Below, piece after piece: positions 26,366 to 34,519 of a stretch of DNA of 62,626 nt. The notes below the pieces were generated by a model. It made no database searches and was not told where the DNA came from. It was given only the letters and a program-made list of their open reading frames with translations. The DNA is from Chersky-299 sp963749535. GTDB taxonomy: Bacteria; Actinomycetota; Thermoleophilia; RBG-16-64-13. The translations under genes and the position numbers were made by a program. Position 1 is the first letter of the stretch, and each line of letters opens with the position of its first letter. The stretch spans positions 1 to 62,626 of the forward strand of contig CAVVNF010000037.1 in the NCBI GenBank assembly GCA_963749535.1, read 5' to 3'.

Positions 26366-26938
26366 TCAGTAGCACTCGCAGTAAAGCTCGAAGTAAGCCT
26401 GCGGTTTGTTACACACGGGGCAGACCTTCGGGGCGTCCGGACCCTCATGTACGTAGCCGCATTCCTCGCATTTCCACTTCATGGGCGTATCTTTCTTGAA
26501 GACACTGCCGCCTTCGACCGCTGCGAGCAGCTTGCGATACCTGCGCTCGTGGTATTTCTCCACCTCCGCGATCTTACGGAACTTGACAGCTACCTTCTTG
26601 AAACCCTCCGCCTCGGCGATAGCGCCGAAATCCGGATAGAGGCTCCCCCACTCGGCCAACTCACCCTCGGCGGCCGCCTTCAGGTTCTCCATCGTGTTGC
26701 CGACAGGGCCGGCAGGGTAGGACGCGGTGAACTCAGGCATCCCGCCTTCCAGGAGGCTGAAGAACTCGAAAGCGTGTGCCCTCTCGTTGTCCGCGGTCTC
26801 CAGGAACAGGTTGCTTACCTGCATGTACCCCTCCGCTGCCGCCACACCCGCAGCGAATGTGTACCGATTGCGGGCCTGGGACTCACCCGCAAATGCTTTC
26901 ATCAGGCATTGCTCGGTCTTTGAACCTTTCAGATCCAT
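26366..26938 (-). CDS. rbr: Rubrerythrin
   Basis: Rubrerythrin reduces hydrogen peroxide with electrons passed through its rubredoxin-like iron site; it is common in anaerobes and microaerobes. The 190-residue product has the ferritin-like diiron domain with FAGESQARNRYTF and NERAHAFEFF, EKYHERRYRKLL carrying the second E-x-x-H, and a C-terminal rubredoxin domain with CEECGYVHEG and CPVCNKPQ. The start is ATG 26938 behind GGGAGA; the frame is open further upstream without family similarity. It is monocistronic with its own terminator. Confidence 0.95.
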   Translation of the reverse strand: MDLKGSKTEQCLMKAFAGESQARNRYTFAAGVAAAEGYMQVSNLFLETADNERAHAFEFFSLLEGGMPEFTASYPAGPVGNTMENLKAAAEGELAEWGSLYPDFGAIAEAEGFKKVAVKFRKIAEVEKYHERRYRKLLAAVEGGSVFKKDTPMKWKCEECGYVHEGPDAPKVCPVCNKPQAYFELYCECY

Positions 26939-27086
26939 ATGTGTCTCTCCCTCGTTCCGCCATTCCTGTTGTGCGCGGGTGTGCGAAATCCGGCGCCCCA
27001 GCATGACGCCGTCCCGCTAAGTACCCCTGCCTACGGGATTCTAATCTCGGTCCCAGCTCGATCCGATCCCCGACACTATCTTGCCG

Positions 27087-27791
27087 TCAGACAGTTCTCG
27101 TCGACCTGAAGGCCCCTTCAAGGAACTCGGCCACGAGCCCACCTACCTCCTGGTGCCTGCCCCCGAAGAAATGATCTGCGTCCGGGATAACAGTCAGTCT
27201 GAAGTCAAGCTTAAGATCGCGCAGGACCGCGTCCACCAGCTCCGGAGGGGCCATATCGTCGAGCTCGCCACAAACCGCGAGCACCGGACCCCGGAAGTTG
27301 CGCAAGGTGCCCAGAGCATCGTCCGGCATTCCCTCCCACGCTACAACAAAGGCCACCAGAGCGAGTGCCTCCACCGGCGTGGGCCCGCCGGCCGCCATTG
27401 CGGTCATCACGCTCCCGAAAGAGTAGCCGGCCAAAGCCAGGGGGACGCCCGGCCCTAGGTTCCCTCGCAGAAAGGTCGCGGCGGTCTCCACATCCCTGTA
27501 CTCGTCCACCCCGTGGTAGCGACCGAGGCTCTTGCCCACCCCGCGGAAATTGAAGCGAAGAGTGGCCATCCGATGATCGCGACAGGCCTGAGCGATGCGG
27601 TACACCAGCGGTTGCGCCATAGTGCTGCCATAGAGAGGGTGAGGGTGCGCGACTACGACGCCGCCCAACACGTTTCCTATCGAGTCGCCAGGTGGACCGG
27701 CGGTGCGAGGGTTCTCGAGAATCCCCTCAAGTCGATCGTCCCCGTAGAAATAGACGTGACCGGCGGCCAAGGGTGTCCCCGATCCCGTCAC
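27087..27791 (-). CDS. Alpha/beta hydrolase
   Basis: The 234-residue product has the fold's landmarks: HPHPLYGSTM (oxyanion-hole region), TLRFNFRGVGKSLG, the nucleophile elbow GYSFGS near residue 120, a GELDDMAP segment that would supply the acid, and PDADHFFGGR with the catalytic histidine. It resembles the dienelactone-hydrolase-like/KANL3-type group of small soluble hydrolases, where substrates are mostly unknown. The GTG start at 27791 overlaps the yajQ stop as GTGA, so the two are co-translated. Confidence 0.85.
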   Translation of the reverse strand: MTGSGTPLAAGHVYFYGDDRLEGILENPRTAGPPGDSIGNVLGGVVVAHPHPLYGSTMAQPLVYRIAQACRDHRMATLRFNFRGVGKSLGRYHGVDEYRDVETAATFLRGNLGPGVPLALAGYSFGSVMTAMAAGGPTPVEALALVAFVVAWEGMPDDALGTLRNFRGPVLAVCGELDDMAPPELVDAVLRDLKLDFRLTVIPDADHFFGGRHQEVGGLVAEFLEGAFRSTRTV

Positions 27792-28279
27792 TCGCGGAAG
27801 TTGACGAACTGAAGCGGCATGCCCAAGTCTGCTTCCTTGAGCGCATTGATGACATCCTGCAGGTCGTCACGCTTCTTGCCGGAGACCCTCACCTCTTCGC
27901 CCTGGATGGCGGCCTGGACCCTGATCTTGGTCTCCTTGATCAGCTTGACCACCTTGCGGGCCGTCTCGATGTCGATGCCGTTAGCGATCGAGATCTCTTG
28001 CCGGACCATGTCGCCACCAGCCTTCTCGGGCTTGCCGAAATCAAGGGCCTCGGGATCTATGGACCTCTTGACCACCTTCGACAGCAGCATGTCCTTTACC
28101 CCGCGGAGCTTCATGTCATCCTCGGTGAGGACTCGGATCTTCCCTTCCTTCTTGTCGAGCTCCACCTCGGTCTTGGAGCCGCGGAAATCGAAGCGCGTCT
28201 CAACCTCTTTCTTCACCTGATACACAGCGTTGTCCATCTCCTGCATATCCACCCGGCTTACCACATCAAAAGAAGGCAT
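27788..28279 (-). CDS. YajQ family nucleotide-binding protein
   Basis: YajQ (DUF520) proteins bind nucleotides; a Xanthomonas member is a cyclic-di-GMP effector. The 163-residue product is typical in length and sequence: MPSFDVVSRVDMQEMDNAV, TRFDFRGSKTEVEL, a central KVVKRSIDPEALDFG, and the C-terminal VRVSGKKRDDLQDVI and PLQFVNFR. The start is ATG 28279, directly after AAGGAGG; the upstream ATG is rejected. It is the first gene of a two-gene run with the hydrolase. Confidence 0.93.
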   Translation of the reverse strand: MPSFDVVSRVDMQEMDNAVYQVKKEVETRFDFRGSKTEVELDKKEGKIRVLTEDDMKLRGVKDMLLSKVVKRSIDPEALDFGKPEKAGGDMVRQEISIANGIDIETARKVVKLIKETKIRVQAAIQGEEVRVSGKKRDDLQDVINALKEADLGMPLQFVNFRE

Positions 28280-28344
28280 CGTCCCTCCTTGGCAGGACAC
28301 CGTCGCCGGCGACAGGATACCTCAGCCCGGCTCGGTCGGTAGAA

Positions 28345-28506
28345 ACCGGCATCAAGCCGGGCGTGCATGTCACGGCCGGCGAGGTCATCGGCTTCGCCAG
28401 CAACACCGGGAACGCCGCGGGCGGTGCCGTCCACCTTCACTTCGAGTACCACCCGGGAGGCGGCGCCGCGGCCCCCTCCTACGCGCTGCTCATGGCTCAC
28501 CGCTAG
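28345..28506 (+). pseudogene. C-terminal relic of an M23 peptidase
   Basis: On the plus strand, between yajQ and the phosphoesterase, a frame reads TGIKPGVHVTAGEVIGFASN then TGNAAGGAVHLHFEYHPGGG and ends ALLMAHR at a TAG (28504-28506). This is the end of a LytM-type M23 endopeptidase domain with its HLHFE zinc motif, of the type common in Actinomycetota. The upstream half, including the first zinc ligands, is missing: the region belongs to yajQ. It is a truncated remnant with no start. Confidence 0.75.
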
Positions 28507-28589
28507 ACAGCCGCACCGTGCGGACGCACCGTGTGCGGACCGCGCCTACTCTCGCGACCTTTCCCCGTACAGCTGGTACCAGAACGCGC

Positions 28590-30032
28590 TCAGTGCTTGA
28601 GAACGAACGAGTCCAAGACTTTGCCGTCTACCGAGATGGCGGTCTCGGACAAGGAATCGCCGGTGACGTCCAGCCGGATGAAATGATGGACTTCCGCAGC
28701 GGTCACGACATGAGGTGAAGCCGTGTCCGGTGGCACCAACTCCCCGCCTCCGCCGCCGATGGTCACATATTGGACCCCGTCCACTTCGCAGCGTGAGTAG
28801 AAGTGGTCATGCCCCTGGATCACAAGATCCACCGCCGTCGACTGGAAGAGCGGGCAGAGATACTCGCGAATGCTCGCGTAGTTGTCCCGACCGGCGAAGG
28901 CCGCCCACGCCGGATTGTGTAGCATCACAATCTTCCAGGGTCTGGTGGTGCTGACCAGGTCTTGAGCGAGCCATTTGTATTCGGCGCTGTCTGGGTCGAA
29001 CGTGGTGGTCCAGGTGTCGAGGACGGCCACATGCACAAGCCCATAGTCGAAAGAATAGTAGAAGTGGGGCGGCGCGACCGTGAACAGGCCGGGCCAGTAC
29101 TTGCGCAACAGCATCCCGCGGTCGGAGAGGGTCCTCTGGCTTTCCGTGTCGCCGTATCCCTCGTGGTTGCCGAGAGTACCCATCACGGGCATGCTTCCCA
29201 AGAACCGGCTGACGCTCGGGGACGATTGGAGGAAGAAACCCTTGTCCCAGGCGCTCTCGACCAATCCTGAGCCTACGAAATCTCCGGCGTGGAGGCATAT
29301 GGTCGACCGGCTGGCGGGCGCATCGTCCACATCCGCCAGCAGGGCTTGGATCACCCGCTCAAACGTCTGCGGATAATCCTGGGTGTCGCTGACCGCATAC
29401 AGAACCGTCGAGGCAGAGTCGGGCGACGGGGCTGCGCGGAACGAGCCGGCGAAAGCCGACCCGTCGATGGTCACCCTGTAATAGACCTGGGCTCCCGGCT
29501 GCAGCCCGGTGATGTCGTATCGGAACAGGTGCCCGTCGGCCTCCGCGGACCATCCCCCGGCCGTGGTCGAGTCGGTGGCCGTAGGCGCGGTGGCGTTGGG
29601 CGACTCGATGACCGTGGCCGGTCCATGACCGTACGCGGTGCTTGATCCCCATTCAACCGTGGCCCGCTTCACAGACGTCTTCGTCTGCCAGAGCACGGTC
29701 ATGGACGTGTCATCTCCCGTGTACATGAGATAGGGGCCCTTGCGCAGGACCCTAGAGGCGACGCCGGACTGGGTGGCAGTGGTAGCCGGACTGACTACGG
29801 TAGCCGGACTGACGGTGCTGGTCGAGCTGACTGTGGCGGTCGAGCTGACTGTGGCGGTCGAGCCTAGAGCCTGCGTGACAGCGCTCGAGCCGGGACGCAT
29901 CTGGGCCGTTCCTGCGCCCGCGCACGCCCACGAGCCGATCGAAAGGCCGAGCAGGAGCAGAAGGAGTAGCAGCGCCAGCGGTCGTCTCGACGACGGTCGC
30001 CCGCGATGGCTAAGATCGCTTTGACCTCTCAA
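28590..30032 (-). CDS. Secreted purple-acid-phosphatase-like metallophosphoesterase
   Basis: The ~480-residue product has a long hydrophobic leader (eight leucines then GLSIGSWAC, a possible but non-classical lipobox), a Thr/Ser/Val-rich linker of short repeats, a fibronectin-like N-terminal domain of the purple acid phosphatase type (SMTVLWQTKTSVKRATVEWG) and a calcineurin-like catalytic domain with AVSDTQDY, HAGDFVGSG, GTLGNHEGYG, MLHNPAW and GHDHFYSR. The metal-binding D/N/H set is therefore nearly complete. The TTG at 30032 overlaps the ABC-F stop as TTGA; the start is not certain. Expected to hydrolyse phosphomono- or diesters outside the membrane. Confidence 0.88.
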   Translation of the reverse strand: MRGQSDLSHRGRPSSRRPLALLLLLLLLGLSIGSWACAGAGTAQMRPGSSAVTQALGSTATVSSTATVSSTSTVSPATVVSPATTATQSGVASRVLRKGPYLMYTGDDTSMTVLWQTKTSVKRATVEWGSSTAYGHGPATVIESPNATAPTATDSTTAGGWSAEADGHLFRYDITGLQPGAQVYYRVTIDGSAFAGSFRAAPSPDSASTVLYAVSDTQDYPQTFERVIQALLADVDDAPASRSTICLHAGDFVGSGLVESAWDKGFFLQSSPSVSRFLGSMPVMGTLGNHEGYGDTESQRTLSDRGMLLRKYWPGLFTVAPPHFYYSFDYGLVHVAVLDTWTTTFDPDSAEYKWLAQDLVSTTRPWKIVMLHNPAWAAFAGRDNYASIREYLCPLFQSTAVDLVIQGHDHFYSRCEVDGVQYVTIGGGGGELVPPDTASPHVVTAAEVHHFIRLDVTGDSLSETAISVDGKVLDSFVLKH

Positions 30033-32131
30033 GTGCCCACGTCCAACGACGCCACCATCTCGGCAAGCCCCTCCCATTCTTCGTACAAACCCGTCAGTTC
30101 GTCCCGGGCCAGCCGCAATTCCTCGCTCGTGGAAAAGAGAAGCTCGTAATCGGACATGTGCTCCGGATCGCTCAAGACGAGAGCGAGACGCGACTGCAGG
30201 TCTTCCAGCTCGAGGATACGCTTCTCCACTTTGCGGTGGCGCCGCACGACGTCCTTACGCTCCTGGTACGAGAGGGTGGCCGCCGCAGCAGGCGCCGATG
30301 GCCTGCCCTTCTTCGCGGACGCGCCCGGCGAGGCGCCGCCGCCGGTCTCAGCCCCGGTCTTCGCAGAAGTGGATATCGCCGGCTCGTGGTCGGCACCACG
30401 GGATGTGCCGGCTGAACCGCCCACCCGGGATGCGAGGGCCGGCTTGGATGGGGCGGTCCCCTCCGGGCCGTCGGGACCGGCAGGCGCGGCCACGCCTGCC
30501 CGCTGCTCGCCTTCTTGGGCCTTCTTCCACTGGTAGTACTCCCAGTCCCCGGGGTAATGGGCAAGCCGCCCGTCCCTCACCTCGATGACCTTGGTCCCGA
30601 TGGCGTTGATGAGATGGCGGTCGTGACTGATAAAGACGACAGAACCCTCGAACTGCCGCAAAGCCTCGATAAGGACTTCGCGCGAATCCATGTCCAGGTG
30701 GTTGGTAGGCTCATCGAGCAAGAGTAGCCCTGCTGGGTCCATCAACATCCGGGCCAGAGCCAACCGAGCCTTTTCCCCCCCGGAAAGCACGCCCACCTTC
30801 TTGGTGACGTCGTCCTCGCTGAAGAGGAACGTGCCCAGGTACGAGCGCACCTCTGGCAGCCTGCCCACCGGGCCGGCGACCTCCTCGACGGTCTTGAGGA
30901 CGGTCCGGTCCGCGTGAAGCACTTCCAACTGATGCTGGGCGAAGTACTCGCGGCGTACGTTGTGGCCCAGTCGCACCGTGCCTGCGTCGGGCTCGATCAC
31001 TCCGGCCAGAAGCTTGAGTAGCGTCGATTTGCCGGCGCCGTTGGGTCCCACGAGAGCGATCTTCTCTCCCCGCTCGACGACGAGGTCGAGACGCTGGTAG
31101 ACCACGTTGCCGTCGTAGGCCTTGCGCACGTGCTTTATTTCCGCGACCACCCGTCCAGAACGAGGAGGCTGAGGAAAACGGAACTTGATGGTCTTGCGCT
31201 CCAGCGAGGGCGCATCGATACGTTCGGTGCGCTCGAGCTTGCGGATCCTCTGCTGCACCTGCTTCGCTTTCGTGTTCTTGGCCCGGAAGCGGCGGATGAA
31301 ACTCTCCGCGGCGTCGATCTCACGTTGCTGGTTCTTGGCGGCACTGACCAGGGCCTCGAAGCGTTGGCGCTTCTCCAGCTCGAAGTGATCGTAGTCGCCG
31401 GCGTAGATGTCGAGCTGGCCTCGGTCGAGGTCGACGATGTGGGTGACCATCCGGTTGAGAAAGTACCTGTCGTGGCTGATAACGATAAGAGCGCCCGGCC
31501 AGCCCAGCAGAAACTCCTCCAACCAGAGGAGACTTTCGAGGTCCAGGTGGTTCGTGGGCTCGTCCATGAGCAGAAGATCGGGCTGTTCCATGAGCAGCCG
31601 GGCCAGCGCCACACGCATCCTCCACCCCCCGGACAGTTCCGCGATGGGACGGTGAAAGTCGGTTTCGCGAAAACCCATGCCGCGCAGGATCGACTGGGCG
31701 CGCGCCTCGAGCTCGTACCCGTGGGCAGCCTCAAAGGAGGTCTGAACCGAGCCCAACTCGTGAAGCAGCTCTGCAGCCCCGTCGTTGTCGCCGTCACCTT
31801 TGTAAGCGTGGGAGAGAGCCTCGCCCAGCTCAGCGAGCCTTTGCTCGGCCGCGAGAACGTCGGTGTACGAGGCGAGGACCTCGTCGATGACCGCGTGATC
31901 GGCGATCTCCTCGATCTCTTGGGGGAGAAACCCGATGCGCAGATCCTTGCGTGCGTTGATCTCGCCGCCGTCGAGAGACATGTCGCCCACGATCAACCGC
32001 AGGAGCGTGGTCTTGCCGGCGCCGTTCGGTCCCACGAGCCCGATCCTCATGCCCGGCTTCACGTGTAGGCTGGCGCCGTCCAGGATCACCTGGCTGCCGA
32101 AAGACTTGGAGATGTCGGTGAGATGGAGCAT
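30029..32131 (-). CDS. ABC-F family ATPase
   Basis: ABC-F proteins are soluble twin-ATPase translation factors acting at the ribosomal E site, some giving antibiotic resistance. The ~700-residue product has two ABC domains, each with Walker A (GPNGAGKTT, GPNGAGKST), signature (LSGGWRMRVALARLL, LSGGEKARLALARML) and Walker B (LLLMDEPTNHLD, LLLLDEPTNHLD). Between them lies a charged linker (KRQRFEAL...RIRKLER). A long Ala/Gly/Pro-rich segment (about residues 545-615) precedes a C-terminal coiled coil (RRHRKVEKRILELEDLQS), as in Uup-type members. ATG 32131 is preferred to the adjacent TTG. No membrane partner is encoded nearby, consistent with ABC-F. Confidence 0.93.
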   Translation of the reverse strand: MLHLTDISKSFGSQVILDGASLHVKPGMRIGLVGPNGAGKTTLLRLIVGDMSLDGGEINARKDLRIGFLPQEIEEIADHAVIDEVLASYTDVLAAEQRLAELGEALSHAYKGDGDNDGAAELLHELGSVQTSFEAAHGYELEARAQSILRGMGFRETDFHRPIAELSGGWRMRVALARLLMEQPDLLLMDEPTNHLDLESLLWLEEFLLGWPGALIVISHDRYFLNRMVTHIVDLDRGQLDIYAGDYDHFELEKRQRFEALVSAAKNQQREIDAAESFIRRFRAKNTKAKQVQQRIRKLERTERIDAPSLERKTIKFRFPQPPRSGRVVAEIKHVRKAYDGNVVYQRLDLVVERGEKIALVGPNGAGKSTLLKLLAGVIEPDAGTVRLGHNVRREYFAQHQLEVLHADRTVLKTVEEVAGPVGRLPEVRSYLGTFLFSEDDVTKKVGVLSGGEKARLALARMLMDPAGLLLLDEPTNHLDMDSREVLIEALRQFEGSVVFISHDRHLINAIGTKVIEVRDGRLAHYPGDWEYYQWKKAQEGEQRAGVAAPAGPDGPEGTAPSKPALASRVGGSAGTSRGADHEPAISTSAKTGAETGGGASPGASAKKGRPSAPAAAATLSYQERKDVVRRHRKVEKRILELEDLQSRLALVLSDPEHMSDYELLFSTSEELRLARDELTGLYEEWEGLAEMVASLDVGT

Positions 32132-32262
32132 CAACCGGGTAGGATAGCAGCCTCAGTCGCACCGCTGCCCGCCCGTGTGGTGCCGCATTCACCCCTGCAC
32201 GAAAACGCGCCCACCCTCACTGAGAGGATGAGCGCGCTATCAAGAGGCTCGGGCTGTTGCTA

Positions 32263-32637
32263 CTACTGCTTCGTCCAGAAGGCGCGCCCGGGCGCGAAGA
32301 CGACGGCGTACCGGAAGTTCTCGCCGCCCACGGGAGTGAAGTTGTGGACGCTGCCCTTGGACACCCAAAGGGCGTCGCCGGCCTCGACGAGGTAGGTCTC
32401 GCCATCGACTACGGCTTCCGCGCGGCCCGCGAGGCCGTAAAAGACGTGGTCCTCGTCGGCATGGATGTCATCCAGCGCGCGGCCCACGAGTGGATGCAGC
32501 TCGGTGATACCGAATTCGCACTGCGCTCCGGGGCAGCTCTTGGGGTTGACCATAGGCCATGCGAAGCAATTCTCGTGGAGAGGCACCTTGTCGTTCCACG
32601 GGGTGTCTTTGGTGATCTTTATGAGCTTAGCTGCCAT
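32263..32637 (-). CDS. Cupin-domain protein
   Basis: A 124-residue single-domain cupin. Motif 1 is HPLVGRALDDIHADEDHVFYG-like with histidine and glutamate-type metal ligands, and motif 2 lies around DALWVSKGSVHNFTPVG, with G-D-x-x-x-x-x-x-x-x-H. AAGGAGG stands just upstream of the ATG. Small cupins bind metals and small acids or sugars; nothing here fixes the substrate. It is separated from the ABC-F gene and from mqnD by about 100 bases on each side and may be monocistronic. Confidence 0.82.
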   Translation of the reverse strand: MAAKLIKITKDTPWNDKVPLHENCFAWPMVNPKSCPGAQCEFGITELHPLVGRALDDIHADEDHVFYGLAGRAEAVVDGETYLVEAGDALWVSKGSVHNFTPVGGENFRYAVVFAPGRAFWTKQ

Positions 32638-32742
32638 CGAAGTGTTCCTCCTTGTTGCCTGCAGATGTCATGCCGTTGATTAAAGCACCCCCCACTCCAG
32701 CCGGGCAAGCCGTCATCCCGTACCGCGGAACATGGTTCCATT

Positions 32743-33615
32743 TTATTTGTCCCAGAACAAGTTCTTGTCGGATCGAGGCGCCACACCGAGCTCAGCCGCG
32801 GTTTCCAACAGACGCCGGATCGCCTCCTCGCCCTCCGGACCGTAGTCTCGGGTAAAGTCGTTCACGTATAGGTCGATGTGGGCCTGGCACACTGCAGGAT
32901 CCATTTCTTGGGCGTGCCTATGGATGTATTCCAAAGCTACCCCTGGATGAAACGAGACATAGTCGACGCTGGCGCGGACCGTACGCTCCACGTCTGCCTG
33001 AAGTGCTTTCGTCAGGGATCGGGATACCGCGATCCCGCCGAGAGGGATGGGCAACCCCGTGGAATCCTCCCACCATTCCCCCAAGTCTACCAAGCGGCGA
33101 AGACCGTAAGAACCAAAGGTAAAACGACCTTCATGGATGATCACACCCGCGTCCACATCGCCGGATACCACAGCGGGCATGATGCGATCGAAGGGCATGA
33201 CCACCGTGTCCATCCTTCCGCCGGCGAAGAGCCCCAGGAGCAGCGCGCCGGTAGTGAGTTCCCCCGGGATGGCGATCCGGACCCGCCCCAGGTGATCGGC
33301 GAGGACGGCCACCCGCTGGATGGAAGGTGCCGCCCGCAACCAGGAGTCTTTTCGAGCGACCACCAGGGGACCGCATCCTCGCCCCAGTGCTCCCCCGGAA
33401 TGCAGGAGAGCGTACCTATCTCGGAGATATGCGAAAGCGTGCATAGAGACCTTGATGACGTCCGCCCCTTGCTCCAACGCCAGACGGTTCAGAGTGTCGA
33501 TGTCCTCGAGCCGCTCGCGGACGGGAGGGGCGCCGGGAACGAGACCGTGCACCCAAGCGTAGAAGATGTAGGTGTCGTTCGGACAGGGCGAATAGGCCAG
33601 GCGGAGCGGGTCCAT
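32743..33615 (-). CDS. mqnD: 1,4-dihydroxy-6-naphthoate synthase MqnD
   Basis: MqnD converts cyclic dehypoxanthinylfutalosine to 1,4-dihydroxy-6-naphthoate in the futalosine route to menaquinone. The 290-residue product begins LRLAYSPCPNDTYIFYAW, the family hallmark, and has VIKVSMHAFAYL, the RIAIPGELTTGALLLGLF segment, DAGVIIHEGRFTF and the late helix region typical of this periplasmic-binding-protein-like fold. It starts immediately after mqnB. The futalosine pathway is frequent in Actinomycetota lacking the classical men genes; mqnA, mqnC and mqnE are not in the window. Confidence 0.93.
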   Translation of the reverse strand: MDPLRLAYSPCPNDTYIFYAWVHGLVPGAPPVRERLEDIDTLNRLALEQGADVIKVSMHAFAYLRDRYALLHSGGALGRGCGPLVVARKDSWLRAAPSIQRVAVLADHLGRVRIAIPGELTTGALLLGLFAGGRMDTVVMPFDRIMPAVVSGDVDAGVIIHEGRFTFGSYGLRRLVDLGEWWEDSTGLPIPLGGIAVSRSLTKALQADVERTVRASVDYVSFHPGVALEYIHRHAQEMDPAVCQAHIDLYVNDFTRDYGPEGEEAIRRLLETAAELGVAPRSDKNLFWDK

Positions 33616-33616
33616 G

Positions 33617-34519
33617 TTACGCAGCGCCGCCGACGGGAGGCGATGATCCCCCGCTCTCGGACCTGGCGCCGGGAGCGGAGATGGACAGCCCGTCGAGGGC
33701 CGCAGCTACCGCGAGCGCTGCCCGTGCCGCCACGGCCACGGCCCGGTCCACCTGCCACGAGTCGCGATCCCGGTCGACGACCATGTTGCTGATCCCGCGG
33801 ACCTCGAGGAACGGCACCCCATAGAGAGCGCAGACATGGGCCGCCGCGGCTCCTTCCATCGACTCCGCCACCGCGCCCCACCTGCGCACCATCTCTTCGC
33901 CCTCAGCAAGCAGCCCGGTGACGCGGGAAGAGGTCACACACGGCCCGCTGACCACTCTGGGCCGAGGCTCAGGCCAAGCCTCGTGCTCGATCGCGGCGAT
34001 GGCGCCCTGCACAAGCCCGGGGTCGAGCAGGAAGCAGCCGCCCAGTTCAAGGCCATCCACTCGGGCTACCGGCAACCCGAGCTCCATAGCCGACAGCCAG
34101 CCCTTGGGGCTCGAACCGCCCGTGTCCGAGTAGATCTCCTGCGTTGCCACGACGATGTCGCCGACCCGCGCGCTCGTCCCGTCTTCCCCGCGAGGAAACG
34201 CGCCGGCTACGCCCACCTGAAGGACGAGACTGGGCTTCGAGACCTGCAGGATGCAGGTGAGCACGTGCGCGGCGTTTGCTTTGTCACACCCGCTTATGGC
34301 GAGCGTCGTGCTGACGGATCGTGCGCCGGGGCTCCCGCCGGCCGCGCCGTGGCCTGCATCGAGCAGGCCCACGACAAGCTTCTTGGTGGCCACCAGTAAT
34401 GGCTGGGGCGCCTTTAGCGCCCCAAACAGTGGTGCAGCCTCGCGCTCGGTGGCGGTTAGTAGCACCAGCCGGCAATCGCGCAGAGCTTGGCGGAGGGCCT
34501 CGCAGTCTCCCGGGCTCAT
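33617..34519 (-). CDS. mqnB: Futalosine hydrolase MqnB
   Basis: MqnB removes hypoxanthine from futalosine in menaquinone synthesis. The 300-residue product is a nucleoside phosphorylase/hydrolase-like protein with LLTATEREAAPL, VGVAGAFP, GDIVVATQEIYSDTGG, EGAAAAHVCALYGVPFLEVRGISN and a terminal helix, matching MTA/SAH nucleosidase relatives; the adjacent mqnD makes futalosine the likely substrate. The start codon overlaps the E2 stop by one base, so it is translated from the dehydrogenase operon. The tail is Pro/Ser/Gly-rich. Confidence 0.88.
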   Translation of the reverse strand: MSPGDCEALRQALRDCRLVLLTATEREAAPLFGALKAPQPLLVATKKLVVGLLDAGHGAAGGSPGARSVSTTLAISGCDKANAAHVLTCILQVSKPSLVLQVGVAGAFPRGEDGTSARVGDIVVATQEIYSDTGGSSPKGWLSAMELGLPVARVDGLELGGCFLLDPGLVQGAIAAIEHEAWPEPRPRVVSGPCVTSSRVTGLLAEGEEMVRRWGAVAESMEGAAAAHVCALYGVPFLEVRGISNMVVDRDRDSWQVDRAVAVAARAALAVAAALDGLSISAPGARSESGGSSPPVGGAA

